Source: Chara braunii
Taxonomy: Eukaryota; Streptophyta; Charophyceae; Charales; Characeae
Assembly: GCA_003427395.1 (NCBI GenBank)
Contig: BFEA01000010.1
Coordinates: 7,325,932 to 7,363,431 of the forward strand
Direction of reading: 5' to 3'
DNA length: 37,500 nucleotides
This document shows positions 8,529 to 18,345 of the stretch, one piece after another. The stretch's first letter is position 1. Each line of letters starts with the position of its first letter. The position numbers and the translations under genes are program-made. A model generated the notes under the pieces. It saw nothing but the letters and a program-made list of their open reading frames with translations, searched no databases and was not told where the DNA came from.

Positions 8529-9488
8529 ATGGAGAAGGAGGAAGAGGTCCTTCGAGTGATCCGAGAAAGAAGGGCGACGGAGGGACATCGGATACCAGAT
8601 GAGGTAGCGGACACAATGAAGATAGGGATAGACGGGTTCCTAACGGAAGAAGAAAACCGCCTGATCAAAAGGACCTGCCAGGAATTTCATCTGGCGTTTG
8701 CCTTTAGTGATCACCAGAAGGGACGACTGGATGCGAAGTTGATCCCTCTGGTCAGAATCCACACGGTAGAACATGAGTGCTGGAATGACAAGGGGCCATC
8801 CTATGAATTTGGGATAGCGGGAGAAGTAACAGACCTCCTTCGAGCGAAGATGGACTCCTTCATTGCGGAGCCTACGGCATCGCCATACGCAAATCGGTGG
8901 TTCGTCTTTCGGAAGCCTAACAAGACACTAAGGTGGATTCAGGACCTGCAGAAGTTGAATGCGGTAACCATCCGGGATGCTGTCTCGCTACCTCAGGTTG
9001 ACTTATTAGCAGAATCGCACGCCGGTCGGAGCATTTACTCCCTGATAGATTTGTACTCAGGGTACGACCAACTTCCATTGGATGTTCGGGACAGGCCATA
9101 CACCGCTATGCACACCCTCGTAGGCCAGCTACAGATGCAGGTGACACCTATGGGATTCACAAACGCGGTGGCCGAAGCGCAACGCAGGATGCTCGCCGTG
9201 GCCGGGGACATGTTCCCAGAAAAATGTGAACCTTACATCGATGACAATCCGATCAAAGGCGCGCAGAAAAAGGACGAGACGGAAGTCCATCCAGGGATCC
9301 GACGTTTTGTGTGGGACCACCTGCAGGACATCAAGGACTTACTCCGCCGGTTCCTAGTATACAACATTACGGCTAGTGGACCAAAGAGTATCCTAGCAGT
9401 ACCAGAGATAACTATACTAGGATTTCGTTGCGGTGCTTACGGCAGGAAGCTGGATCCGGCAAAGACCGACAAGATGTCACGGTGGCCT
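8529..9488 (+). pseudogene. Reverse transcriptase of gypsy 1
   Basis: The RT palm is readable over about 320 residues. SPYANRWFVFRKPN and RWIQDLQKLNAVTIRDA are the fingers and motif 2-3 region. SLIDLYSGYDQ carries the first catalytic aspartate (about residue 174). VTPMGFTNAVA is motif B. EPYIDDNPIKGA carries the YIDD catalytic pair (residues 236-239). [16 protein letters not shown] leads to the connection, which breaks at 9488 where about 125 bp of foreign sequence intrudes; the RT-RNase H reading resumes near 9614 in another frame. The catalytic residues are intact but the enzyme cannot be made whole. Confidence 0.88.
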
Positions 9489-9613
9489 GCGCGCAAGCTA
9501 TTTTATCTACAGAAGAGTTTATGCCCAATGGATTATTGGAACCATATTGATGTAAAGCAGCAATATGAAGAATACTAGCACCTGCAATTATAAAAGGAAG
9601 TAAGTAATGAAGG
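9489..9613 (+). other. Short AT-rich insertion in the RT-RNase H junction
   Basis: Homology stops after SRWP (9488) and resumes at MEVRAFLG (9617), normally nearly adjacent. The intervening ~125 bp is AT-richer than its flanks, has a stop and shifts the frame. There is no GT..AG boundary and no obvious target-site duplication, so it is not clearly an intron or a known element. Confidence 0.6.
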
Positions 9614-9616
9614 ACG

Positions 9617-11905
9617 ATGGAGGTAAGGGCATTCCTAGGCGTAGTCGGCTTTTGGAGGATCTTCATTAAGAACTTTGCCAAGATTGTTGAGCCTATCCGG
9701 GCTATGATAAGGGAAGAAGGAACCATGGATTGGACGGAGGAGCGAGAAGGGGTTGTCCAAAGGCTCAAGGACATACTGACATCTGAGACAGTCGCTCTGT
9801 CCTCGCCTTGTTTTAATGACGAAGTGGGACGACCCTTCATCCTAGAGATGGATGGAGGACCTTTGGCCGTAGGAGGTGTGTTGATTCAAAGGGATGAGGG
9901 AGGAAAAGATAGGCCGATTAGGTTCGAAAATAGAACCCTGAACTCCGCAGAACGGCGGTACTCGCAATTCACGAAGGAAGTCCTAGCCATCCTGCATTGC
10001 CTTAAGACCTTCCAGGCCTACCTATTTGGGAGGCGGTTCATCTTAAGGATCGATCCGACGAATGTCGCAGGGGCCCTAAAGAATTACAGGCCTATAGATC
10101 CAACGGTAGGGAGATGGGTAGGATTCATCTGGCAGTTCGATTACAAGATCGAACGGATTGCTGGAATCCGCAACAAGGCAGATGGGCTGAGTCGGGTCTG
10201 CATCACTTCCGAAGGAATGGAGGATGCAGAGCCCATAGACGCCTTCCTCGAATACGAAGGAGGAACTCTTGCGGTGGATAACGAAATGATGAGCGAGGGA
10301 TGCACATCGGGAGAACTATTGATCCAGACTTTGCAGAAGGGGGCACCTGCCATAGTAGCTGAACTTAGGGAAGGTCCAGTTACCACTCGAGGACGCAGAG
10401 AAGAAAAGGACTCATGGGGAGCGATAGTAGGACCGAAGGAGGAGCTGATAGCAATGGCGGTCGAAGAGGGCCGGGAAGCAGTGATGAGCTTAGTGGAATC
10501 TTGGGAAAGGAAAGAGTTGCAATGGGTGGTAAATCAGATGCAGGAAAGAAAGGATGGGGGCAAGGAAGGGGAGGAGTTTTTCTATGTCCAATCATACGAA
10601 GGGCTCTTTCGGGAGATCGGCTTGTTGTTGGTAGGAAACAAACAACCTACGGAAGTCAGTATTCAGGCAAGAGAAGAAGTCGAAAGGTACGTCCTAAGGG
10701 GCGGGCATTTGTTCCGGAGGGAGGAAGGTGCTATGCCCAGAAGGGTTGTGTGCGGAAGGTCTAGGCAAGTAGACGTTATCCAGGCAATGCACGACGGGTT
10801 AGCGGGAGGACATCGATCTTCCAAAGGAACACTTGCAAATATAACGCCGCTCTATTATTGCCCAGGCATGGCAGACATGGTCGCCATATACTGCCAGACT
10901 TGCCTTATTTGCCAATAACGAAGCTCGGTACGAGTCTTCGAGCCGCTTAGACCAACGCGGGTGCTAGGGCCGGGACATCTGGTCCACCTCGACCTTGCGG
11001 TCATGCCTGTATCAACGGATGGATACAGGTATATCCTAGATGCGCGAGACAACTTGAGTGGGTTCGTGGAGGCAGTCGCCCTCAAGAAAAAGACAGGGAG
11101 GAGTGTGGCGGACTGGATAGAAGACTTCTACTTAAGGCACCCGTTCGTCAGGAGGTTTATAGCAGACAATGGGACGGAATTTGTGAACTAAGAAGTATTG
11201 GGGACGCTTAAGAGACTCTGCGTACCGATCAAACTCATCGAGCCGTATCACCCTGAGGCCAATGCGCCGGTGGAAATGGGGCACCGAACCTTGAAGAACA
11301 CGATTGCAAAGCTCGCAGCAGACCATCTGGGGAACTGGCCTAGGTATCTTAAGCAGGCTGTTTTTGCAGAGAATATGACTCGTAAAAGGACAACAGGATG
11401 TATCCCGGCAGAGCTTTGGTACGGAAGAGAGATCAACTTTCCTGTGGAAGCCTTGGTACCTACCTGGAATAGGTTAGATAATGATCCACAAATGACCATT
11501 GAAGAGTTAATCGAGGCAAGATGTCAACAGATCCTTAAGAATGAGGAAGTCATAGAAGACATCGCCAGCCGGGTGTTGGACAGCAGAATGAGGGACAAAG
11601 CAAGATGGGACCAGGTCAAGAATATCAGAAAGGAGCCACTTCAGGTGGGGGAGATGGTACTGCTAAGGAACTCAGCACTAGAAAGTACTTGGTCGGGACA
11701 ATTGGGAAGGAGGTTTAAAGGCCCCTACCGGGTCGCCAAGCGGGTGGGACTGAACACCTTCGAATTGGAAGATTTGGATGGAACTGGATTGAAAGGGGCC
11801 TTCCCGGGGCAACGACTGGTCAGGTTTCTAAGTCGGGACCCAGTGGAACAATGGCTTCAGGAGACCGAAGATAAGGAAACAGAAGAGCCACAAGCTAAAG
11901 ACTAA
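9617..11905 (+). pseudogene. RNase H and integrase of gypsy 1 pol, two nonsense codons
   Basis: One frame runs from 9617 to 11905, interrupted only by TAA at 10916-10918 and 11189-11191. In order it shows: the end of the RT connection ([19 protein letters not shown]); RNase H ([16 protein letters not shown], then TKEVLAILHCL, then KADGLSRV); the integrase zinc finger (HDGLAGGH ... CQTCLICQ, HHCC), where the first TAA follows; the integrase core with catalytic residues in HLVHLDLAVMP, RFIADNGTEF and PEANAPVEMG (D, D, E), the second TAA falling just after the DNGTEF block; and a C-terminal GPY-type segment (RRFKGPYRVAKRVG). No chromodomain. Both stops could come from CAA. The frame ends at TAA 11903-11905. 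Confidence 0.9.
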
Positions 11906-12275
11906 CCACAGCCTTGCCCACACTATGGTTTGTCTCTGACTATGTTCGTGGGACTGTTATTTTTTTGGGGACTGGTGCTTTGGCTTGGACTGACTGAGGT
12001 TGAAAGGTAGAATGACTTGGGGGTTGCAATATCTGGCTTGTGTGACAACGGGAAGGGATGTTTGGGGCATTGTACCATAGTTTTTTACGGGAAAAATATG
12101 GGGTCATCACGAACGACGCATTCGCATGTATAAAAAAGGCGTGATGCGAGGGATACTGGGTGCATTTTGGGAATGTCTACCGGCCTAAGGGGGAGGGGAG
12201 GTGTAAGTGTATGAGGGACATTGCGGGTGTTGTTTTGTTATACAGGGCTTAGGAGTAAAATGAGAAAAGACAAAA
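11906..12275 (+). other. Spacer between pol and the extra ORF, with TATA box and acceptor-like site
   Basis: No coding frame. It holds a TATA-like element at 12129-12138 and a GTTTTGTTATACAG stretch near 12230-12246 resembling a splice acceptor, 30 bp before the ATG at 12276. Either could allow separate expression of the downstream ORF. Confidence 0.4.
12129..12138 (+). promoter_or_regulatory. Candidate TATA box
   Basis: TATAAAAAAG, flanked by GCATTCGCATG and GCGTGATGCGAG, lies about 140 bp upstream of the extra ORF's ATG. It is identified by sequence only. Confidence 0.35.
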
Positions 12276-13553
12276 ATGGAATTCGACAACGAGAACGACA
12301 GCGGGGCAATCAACAGGCCTACCAGAGGGGAAGAAGCTGGACCAAGCCAAGGGAGGAGGACAACGAAGAGAAAATTGTACATTGGGCTCATGGGCGGGCT
12401 AGTGGTAGGCAGGGGTGGAATGAAATGTTTGTGTAGGAAACCCTCACCCCTCTGCAAGGGAGAAGGTATATAAATATCATCCGACAGTGAGGGCGAAAAG
12501 GAAAGGGCAAATGTGGAAGAGGGAGGCAACACCGAAATGGGAGATAAGGCTCGGGTCTCTTACGAGGAAGGGGCCATCAGGGGCGAACGACGTGAGACTT
12601 GGCAGGGGGAAAGCGAGGGGGGACAAGGTATGCGCGACGAACGTGAGGAGGACGAGGAGAAAAGGGAGAGCCCGCTTGAAGGACGAAGCGGTCACGGCAG
12701 TTGCGAGGGGTATGGGACGGGGACAGAGATCCCTTTTACCTACGATCCAAAGAACCTTGCTGGTGGGTATAGCCCCATACAGACTGAAGACGAGGGGGAC
12801 GACGAGGAGGATGTGCGAGAAGTCATAGAAATCAGCAGCGGGGATGAGAGGGATGAGATCTCAAGGCCTAGGGAAGAGGGGCGGCCTCCGATGCACCAAC
12901 CAGGCGATGGGGCTTTCAGATGGGAGGACAAGTTCGGGCCAACGCCCAGTCATTGGTTTCAGCAATGGACTAATGTAATCAAGCACGAATGGATTATCAA
13001 GACTCGGAAACTCGCAAGGGCAGGGGTGGAAGCCACACCACTGGATTTTTTCAACGAGGCTGAGTTGCATAAAATTGTAAGGATGAAAAGAGAGATCGAG
13101 ACCTACGGCCTGGGGGTTAGGAAGCCTGTCGAGGAACGGAGTGGACAAGGAACTAGGCGAGACGAGGCGCAAGGCAGTAATAGGAACTAGGTGTTGACTT
13201 AGCATTGAAAAGGATCGCTGCTTTCTGTCTGCAGAGATATGAGAATGACGAGAACGTGTATAATATGGACAAGCTTACTAAGGAGGAAGTGAAAAGAGGG
13301 NCAGCTAAGGCTGTGTCACNCTAAAGTAGAAGATAGTTGCTGAGGCTACCTTTGGATGAGCTACTTTGGGTACCTAAGACAAAGACATGGGATTTGGGAT
13401 GAGACCAATTGGGAGAGGGCGTATTGTGAATTTTGGATGGAACAAGGATTATGCTTTTGAGAGGGGAAAATCTTGAGTACGGATTGACGAGCAAACCATG
13501 GCATTGAATGATTGGTCGAGTACAAGAGAGGTTAGGGAACCTATGGGTTAAGG
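12276..13553 (+). pseudogene. Extra acidic ORF downstream of gypsy 1 pol, unknown function
   Basis: From the ATG at 12276 the frame is broken by TAA at 12471-12473, resumes with ISSDSEGEKERA, and stays open to 13190 (225 codons after the ATG at 12513). Protein-like reading then continues after a frame change (LALKRIAAFCLQRYENDENV, about 13199-13258) and again in the original frame (LRQRHGIWDETNWERAYCEF, about 13374-13433), ending near 13553. The N-terminal half is disordered and very acidic and has hydrophobic-acidic motifs such as VIEISSGDERDE that resemble SUMO-interacting motifs. The C-terminal half is tryptophan-rich and probably folded. No known domain is recognised. Same strand and GC texture as pol suggest an element-encoded accessory protein. 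Confidence 0.55.
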
Positions 13554-14257
13554 GGCGTGAAGAACGCCGGCCTTCTGTCCCTCCCTGGTTTCATAGTTCC
13601 TTCTGGGTCAAACCATCCCAACACTCTTTCCCTAAGGCTCCAGAGTCCTTCGCACCCTCGCGTCACCGCTGGCGCGGTCGGCAGGCGGCTAGCCCTACTA
13701 TCTATGGCTGGCGGGGTCGTAGCCTTTTCCGCGTCCATCCCCGAAGTCCTTCTTTTGCTCGGCGTTCCCCCACAGTCACTACCTTTATCCCCTGGTCTAG
13801 TCCCACCTCGGCCGGTTCGTCGTTCGTCCCGGGGTTCCTCCTGCAGAGAGCCTTCTTCGTTCCCAGTCATCATTTCCTCAATCAATCTCGCCTTGTATTC
13901 CGCGGTCCTTTTGTCTATCTCGGCTAGTCTGCGCCTCGTATCCGTGACTCTTACTTTCTTAGACACGGCTCCCTCCGAGTTCCCGGGGTTTGTCCTATCC
14001 TTATTCCTGCCTTCCTTGGTCCCCTGAGTCCCTTGCCTGCTTCCCCCAACTTTCCCTGAGTTTTCCCCTGTGGAGATCTCCTTCCGGTTCCCTTTGGTAC
14101 CATCCGGATTTATCGATTCTCTGTCCTTCTGACCCCCTTCGCTTTGTGCGGCACGGCCTCCTAAGCCCGGTTCTTCTTCACTCTTATGATTATCTGTCTC
14201 CTCCTCCGTTGCCATTTCGCCTAGTTCTGCATAAGCAAAAGAATTCCCAGGACACAC
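13541..14257 (-). CDS. Antisense ORF d: charged, coiled-coil protein, unknown
   Basis: 238 codons; a better start is the ATG at 14215 (MATEEETDNH). The product is rich in G, E, K and R and probably disordered, with one heptad-like helix (DTRRRLAEIDKRTAEYKARL, around 13920-13980). Its 3' end meets the sense ORF end at about 13.55 kb, so the two are convergent. It is in the same minus-strand frame as ORFs a, b and c upstream. No family is recognised. It may be the tail of a longer polyprotein or a separate gene. Confidence 0.5.
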   Translation of the reverse strand: MCPGNSFAYAELGEMATEEETDNHKSEEEPGLGGRAAQSEGGQKDRESINPDGTKGNRKEISTGENSGKVGGSRQGTQGTKEGRNKDRTNPGNSEGAVSKKVRVTDTRRRLAEIDKRTAEYKARLIEEMMTGNEEGSLQEEPRDERRTGRGGTRPGDKGSDCGGTPSKRRTSGMDAEKATTPPAIDSRASRLPTAPAVTRGCEGLWSLRERVLGWFDPEGTMKPGRDRRPAFFTPLNP

Positions 14258-14743
14258 GCAATGCGAGGCATTTTAGGTTTCCTATCCCAGCCCTGTCGGC
14301 TTATCTGTATAGCCTCCTTTCCCATCCTCGTTTCCTGATTGCCCTTAAGGAGGAGCCACGACTGGCCCTGCCGCTCAGCCAAGCTATGAGCGTGACTTGG
14401 CTTCCTTTATCACAAGCCTGTTTGTAATGCCCTTGTCCCGTCGGGCCGATGCGAGGGAGTCCGGGTTAGGCATCCTGCTAGGAAAAGTCTTTCCAAGCGG
14501 TGTTTCCAATTTTTGACCTTCACGGTTGTGGTCAATCATTAGGAGTCTACCCCCTTCTTTGTTTTCCTAATGGGTTTTAGCCATCCGGGTCCGAGGCCCC
14601 TCTCTTATCCCTGTCGGCGAACTTCCGTACGCAGCGAACTATACTTGACCTGCCCTATTGACTCACCTACGGAAGCTAGTCCCGCTCTCGCCCTCGCGGC
14701 TCTTCTGGTTCGGTAGGCTCCTCGAATAGTTGAGCCACCCCCG
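14258..14743 (-). other. Gap between antisense ORFs c and d
   Basis: About 490 bp with stops in the shared minus-strand frame and no recognisable domain on either strand. It may be an intron or decayed coding sequence. Confidence 0.35.
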
Positions 14744-15421
14744 TTAGATAATTCTCCCATGTCTCACGGCGACATCATAGAACATCCTGATGGTTAGAAA
14801 GGGAAAGTGGTCTGCCCACATTATTGCCGAGTCTGCCAGCTCTCGCGCCCTTGCGAGGCTCCCGAAGACGAGATCTATCATAAAACGGGGGACCCGGCAC
14901 CTCAGCGGCGTGGTTGGCGCTCTGAATTCACGCCATCCCCCCATTTCCACCCGGGTATGTAAGCCCACGTTCCTTCTACCCCTGACTGATTGTCCTATCC
15001 GGGTCGACGTTCGGGCGGCCATTTGAAAAATCGGCGGCAGCTCGTGACCTTGTGCTATCTCTACCCCCAACGAGTGCCAACCGATCTCAGGCAGATATAT
15101 GGTCCCGGTAACTTCCAGATTGGAAAACAGATCGTCCCCGGGTCCTCGGTCGAGTTTCATCCCTATCCACCGACATTCTACCAACATGAAGGCGGCGTCC
15201 CTCCCCAAAGTCACAGCCCACCATTCTATATCGAACCCCCGATAAGTTGAACTCGACGGGAGGGATACTTCCCAACGTCCACCGTTATTCCACGGCGGTC
15301 CGGGGGACCGGGGTTGGCGCGCCATTCGCACACGGGCCTGAAGTTCCATATGCTCACGTCTTGCTGCCATGGTTACCTTGGTGATTTCCTGCATGATCCA
15401 CATAGAAAGTGTTACAGCCAA
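14744..15421 (-). CDS. Antisense ORF c: paralogue of ORFs a and b, unknown family
   Basis: 225 codons; the open frame begins on TTG and the first ATG comes a few codons later (MWIM). Its middle, EVSLPSSSTYRGFDIEWWAV followed by an LVECRW block, aligns with ORF b (EISLP ... WVGVEL ... LVVKLEW). Its end, ELADSAIMWADHFPFLTIRM then FYDVAVRHG, aligns with ORF a (EVADSMRKVHIKCAWLTEEF then YRLSLKYG). The shared layout is a beta-like block (E-V/I-S-L-P, then W-x-V-x-L, then L-V-x-x-x-W), a variable stretch, and a helical block ending F-Y-x6-G. No catalytic motif is visible. Confidence 0.6.
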   Translation of the reverse strand: MAVTLSMWIMQEITKVTMAARREHMELQARVRMARQPRSPGPPWNNGGRWEVSLPSSSTYRGFDIEWWAVTLGRDAAFMLVECRWIGMKLDRGPGDDLFSNLEVTGTIYLPEIGWHSLGVEIAQGHELPPIFQMAARTSTRIGQSVRGRRNVGLHTRVEMGGWREFRAPTTPLRCRVPRFMIDLVFGSLARARELADSAIMWADHFPFLTIRMFYDVAVRHGRII

Positions 15422-15487
15422 TCCTTAGAAACCGTCCACCTACTGCCCCCTTGTCCTTCGTGTTTTCATTTCCCTTTCTAGTCCCAA

Positions 15488-16267
15488 CTATCCCTCTATA
15501 CCCCTGGGAGCAGTAGCCTCCTCGGGCTGTTCATACAGCCGGTAGAGATCATCTATGTAGGTCGCGCCCCGATCTACCTCTCGCCGGATGAATCTCCACA
15601 TGGTCTCATCACTTATTTGCGGGACTCCTGGCCTAGTATTCATCGTTGCTCGTAGAATGCAAAGCACCTCGCCCCCTTGTTCATCCCCGAAAGGCCCCAT
15701 CTTTAGAAAGGCCCGATAGTACTCTCGATACATTATCGCTTCGTCAAAATTTAGCCTACTTATGGCAGTTACCGCCTGCTCCACTCGTTCTATGCCTCCC
15801 TTTCGTCTTTGCAGGAAGGGCGGCAGACTCATCCGTACGATCTCATTCGGCAGCTCAAAGACCCCTGCTGCGGCGACTTTTACCTCAGCCGTCACGTCAT
15901 CTCGTTCCGGATCTGCAAACTCAAATCCCTCCCGCCAGGTTATTTGCCATGCTCCTTCGAACATTCGCACGGGGTCATCCCCGGAAGCTACACGCCCTGG
16001 GCGGTTCAAGTCTACGCCCCCGAACTCCCCTCTCGCCCGCCATTCTAGCTTCACTACTAGGTACACCGTATCTTCCACCAACTCTACCCCCACCCAGTCC
16101 TTTACCGGATTGCCTACCGTATTTCTCGCCGGCAGGCTTATTTCGACCCCGCCCTCTGATATTCTTGGTGGCAGGATCCCACGAGGTCTATCCGCCCAGA
16201 ACGTCATTCGCCGGACCATCTCGCAATGTCTCCTTTCCGGCTTTCTTAGTCCGATCGCTGCACCCAC
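15488..16267 (-). CDS. Antisense ORF b: longest member of the unknown paralogue family
   Basis: 259 codons from a GTG; the open frame reaches back to a stop at 16313-16315. Shows RISEGGVEISLPARN, then DWVGVELVEDTVYLVVKLEW (the beta-like block shared with ORF c), then FELPNEIVRMSLPPFLQRRK, and a helical C-terminus EYYRAFLKMGPFGDEQGGEV ... ATYIDDLYRLYEQ shared with ORF a. A plus-strand open frame over 15646-16545 is its shadow. It is not recognised as a Gag, Env or enzyme. Position between pol and a change in base composition at about 16.8 kb suggests an antisense accessory gene of the gypsy element, but host origin is not excluded. Confidence 0.6.
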   Translation of the reverse strand: MGAAIGLRKPERRHCEMVRRMTFWADRPRGILPPRISEGGVEISLPARNTVGNPVKDWVGVELVEDTVYLVVKLEWRARGEFGGVDLNRPGRVASGDDPVRMFEGAWQITWREGFEFADPERDDVTAEVKVAAAGVFELPNEIVRMSLPPFLQRRKGGIERVEQAVTAISRLNFDEAIMYREYYRAFLKMGPFGDEQGGEVLCILRATMNTRPGVPQISDETMWRFIRREVDRGATYIDDLYRLYEQPEEATAPRGIEG

Positions 16268-16513
16268 CGAGATTCCATGCCTTTCGTGTTTTAGTCTTTC
16301 AACCCTCCCTACTTATCGTACACTGGTTCCTGCCGCTATCCCCAACTCATACACGTTCAATTCTACCCGACCCCCATTTTTCAGTTGCTGTCACTTCCCC
16401 CTCTTTTCGATCCTTATGCACCATCTACGGCCTAATGTACACATTCCCTTTCTTATGTTACACCTTACTTCACAAGCACCCTCCATACTCAGGCCTTTTC
16501 GCTGTGGCCTCAT

Positions 16514-16816
16514 TCAGTCGAACCACAGTACCTCAAATAGTTTAAAGACGTCGTCTACGTAGGAGGGTGCAGCCGCCGCCTCCCGGCTAACTATGGCGTC
16601 CCAAGACTCCGCCTCTACCTCTAGGCGGTCATACCTGCCTATTCTTAGGACGATGATGACTTCCTCGGCTTTATCCCCGTTGAAGGACCCATATTTCAAT
16701 GAGAGTCTATAAAACTCCTCAGTCAACCAGGCACACTTTATATGCACCTTTCTCATGGAGTCGGCTACTTCTAAAATGTACTCAAACCCCCCAAACCACT
16801 CGGCTATGAATTCCAA
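16514..16816 (-). CDS. Antisense ORF a: partial paralogue, C-terminal domain only
   Basis: 100 codons, opening on TTG; the frame is open for some codons further upstream. EVADSMRKVHIKCAWLTEEF then YRLSLKYGSFNGDKAEEVI, and at the end PSYVDDVFKLFE, match the C-terminal half of ORF b (EYYRAFLKMGPFGDEQGGEV, TYIDDLYRLYE). The EISLP block is absent, so this is a truncated or exon-split copy. The window's base composition changes just beyond its start (higher coordinates). Confidence 0.55.
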   Translation of the reverse strand: MEFIAEWFGGFEYILEVADSMRKVHIKCAWLTEEFYRLSLKYGSFNGDKAEEVIIVLRIGRYDRLEVEAESWDAIVSREAAAAPSYVDDVFKLFEVLWFD

Positions 16817-17459
16817 GCATATATGAGTTCTCTCAACGTGTTTTTCGGATTCATTGGATCGAGTGAAATACCAACTACGGGGTATAAGATACTGCGCGAT
16901 GCTGTTGTCCTTATCAAGATCTCGAAGATCCGAGAAGATGGTCTACTCATCCAAGGCATATCGACACTTAAGATAACTTATTTTTTCATGTATTTTTCTT
17001 TCTGTGGTGGAGCTTTTGCAAAGTTTTTTCTGAAGTTTTTTCGAAGTTTTTCAGACAGGACACTGTGCAGGGACCTGGTACTAAGGACGCCCTAGTGCCA
17101 GCCTCGGTGGGACAAGGTCGAAGGAACTAAGTTTTCGGGTATTTAAAGGAAGAAAGCGTTTGCTCACACACAGACTTGAGCAGGATGAAGTAGAAGGTCT
17201 GGAGTATGGAGTAATCCATACACTGTTGGTGGTGTGGTATGCTGTGAGATGTAATTTTAAACTACATTGTCTTTATATTTTCTCAAATCTATACAAGTCC
17301 TTGCTAGTGGCCAGTGCATTAAGTACTACTGACAACCAGACTTATCTGATCAGTACACAAAATGTGTGTTGTAGTGAGCCTGCCAGATTGATGCACACGG
17401 TAGTGCTAGAGGTATCACCCTGTCCAAATATTGCGCTAGTTGATTCAAGCTAGCCCCAA
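16817..17459. other. AT-richer flank of the antisense cluster, possible LTR or promoter
   Basis: No gene seen. Short direct repeats (AAGTTTTTTC-like, period 11-14) lie at about 17020-17055. A TATA-like TATTTAAAGG is at 17140-17149, followed by GCTCACACACAG, which looks like an LTR promoter/start region. I found no second copy of this block near 6 kb, so its identity as the 3' LTR of gypsy 1 is unproven. Confidence 0.35.
17140..17149 (+). promoter_or_regulatory. Candidate TATA box
   Basis: TATTTAAAGG about 25 bp before a CACACACAG possible start region. Sequence-only call. Confidence 0.3.
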
Positions 17460-17905
17460 GTCAAGATACAGTCAAGATTGCCACTAATGATAAAACGTGC
17501 TAAACTGATACTTTAATTATCGTTGACAATAGACCTTACTCGATCAGTACACGAGTATTTACTTGGTAAAGAAAAATCTTCTTCCATATACTATGCAAAG
17601 TACTACTGTCAATAACCTCATATGGTAAGGACATATAATATTTCTAGCAATTGTTTACCGCCTTTGTTACTGCACGTAGTATTAAGGTTGAATCCCCACT
17701 CAAACAGCATGCGGTATGAAGTCGGTGGTGAGCCCAGCACGAGTATCACACCAGACTCTATTAGCAGTCAAACTCTGCTTGAATGGCATATAATGTACGG
17801 TTGAGCGCAACCCCTCACTATGTATAATACAAAATGCCGCAGAACGCTACTCCAACCCGTACACGACACAGGGCCAGCCACAACCCCTGCAGATATACAG
17901 TGCAT

Positions 17906-17923
17906 GACGTGACTAGTCACGTC
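17906..17923. repeat. Perfect 18-bp palindrome with ACGT cores
   Basis: GACGTGACTAGTCACGTC equals its own reverse complement. It contains two GACGTG/CACGTC boxes of the kind bound by plant bZIP factors (general knowledge); no gene is seen next to it. Confidence 0.8.
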
Positions 17924-18345
17924 GTTTATCTAAGTATCGCGAAGAGTGCCACTTTACTCCGTTTCCACACAAAGTAATGCTAAAAATATTTCCTCGCTTG
18001 ATTACCGTAAAGAGAACTGATAAGTGTAGTCATTATCCATTTATCATGTGGGGTACTTCTCATGACAATTATAGGTTGAGCTTCATACGAGGCAATTTTC
18101 CTTGTTCATGTGAAACATGGTGTACCAAGTGGTTTTGATACTCGCTCACACACAACACTGGAAATCAAAAGCAATGATGTCCTTCCATATGCGGTGCAGA
18201 GCATTCACTGGTAGCGACACCAACTTAAATCTTTTATCTACTTTATCCACTATATTTTATTAAATTTGTATGGAAGTATGAATATGGTAATACAGTTGAG
18301 TCCAGCTAGTCCCCATCCAAAAGAAACTTGGCAATGAGATATGCT

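Larger units (their letters stand above)
6166..13553 (+). mobile_element. Ty3/gypsy LTR retrotransposon 1, degenerate, LTRs not identified
   Basis: Sense order is Gag, aspartic protease, RT, RNase H, zinc-binding and core integrase, GPY-like end, then an extra ORF. The domain order (integrase after RNase H) is that of Ty3/gypsy. Pieces lie in different frames and carry stops, so the copy is dead. The RT has YIDD followed by NPIKGA, and a GIRRFVWDHLQDI segment. From memory this matches a gypsy lineage best known from basidiomycete fungi (IDDVPVKG type) rather than the common plant Tat, Athila or chromovirus types. No chromodomain follows the integrase. The GC-rich texture continues to about 16.8 kb, so the antisense cluster there may belong to the same element. 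Confidence 0.85.

Noticed and set aside
15646-16545. Plus-strand ORF of 299 codons
   Set aside because: It is the shadow of antisense ORF b. Its product is P/L/R/S-rich with no domain, while the minus-strand frame shows paralogy to neighbouring ORFs.
17092-17120. LTR pair with 5810-5840 (TAGTGCC ... GGTGGG words)
   Set aside because: The resemblance is limited to a few short words and does not extend, so it is not evidence for LTRs.
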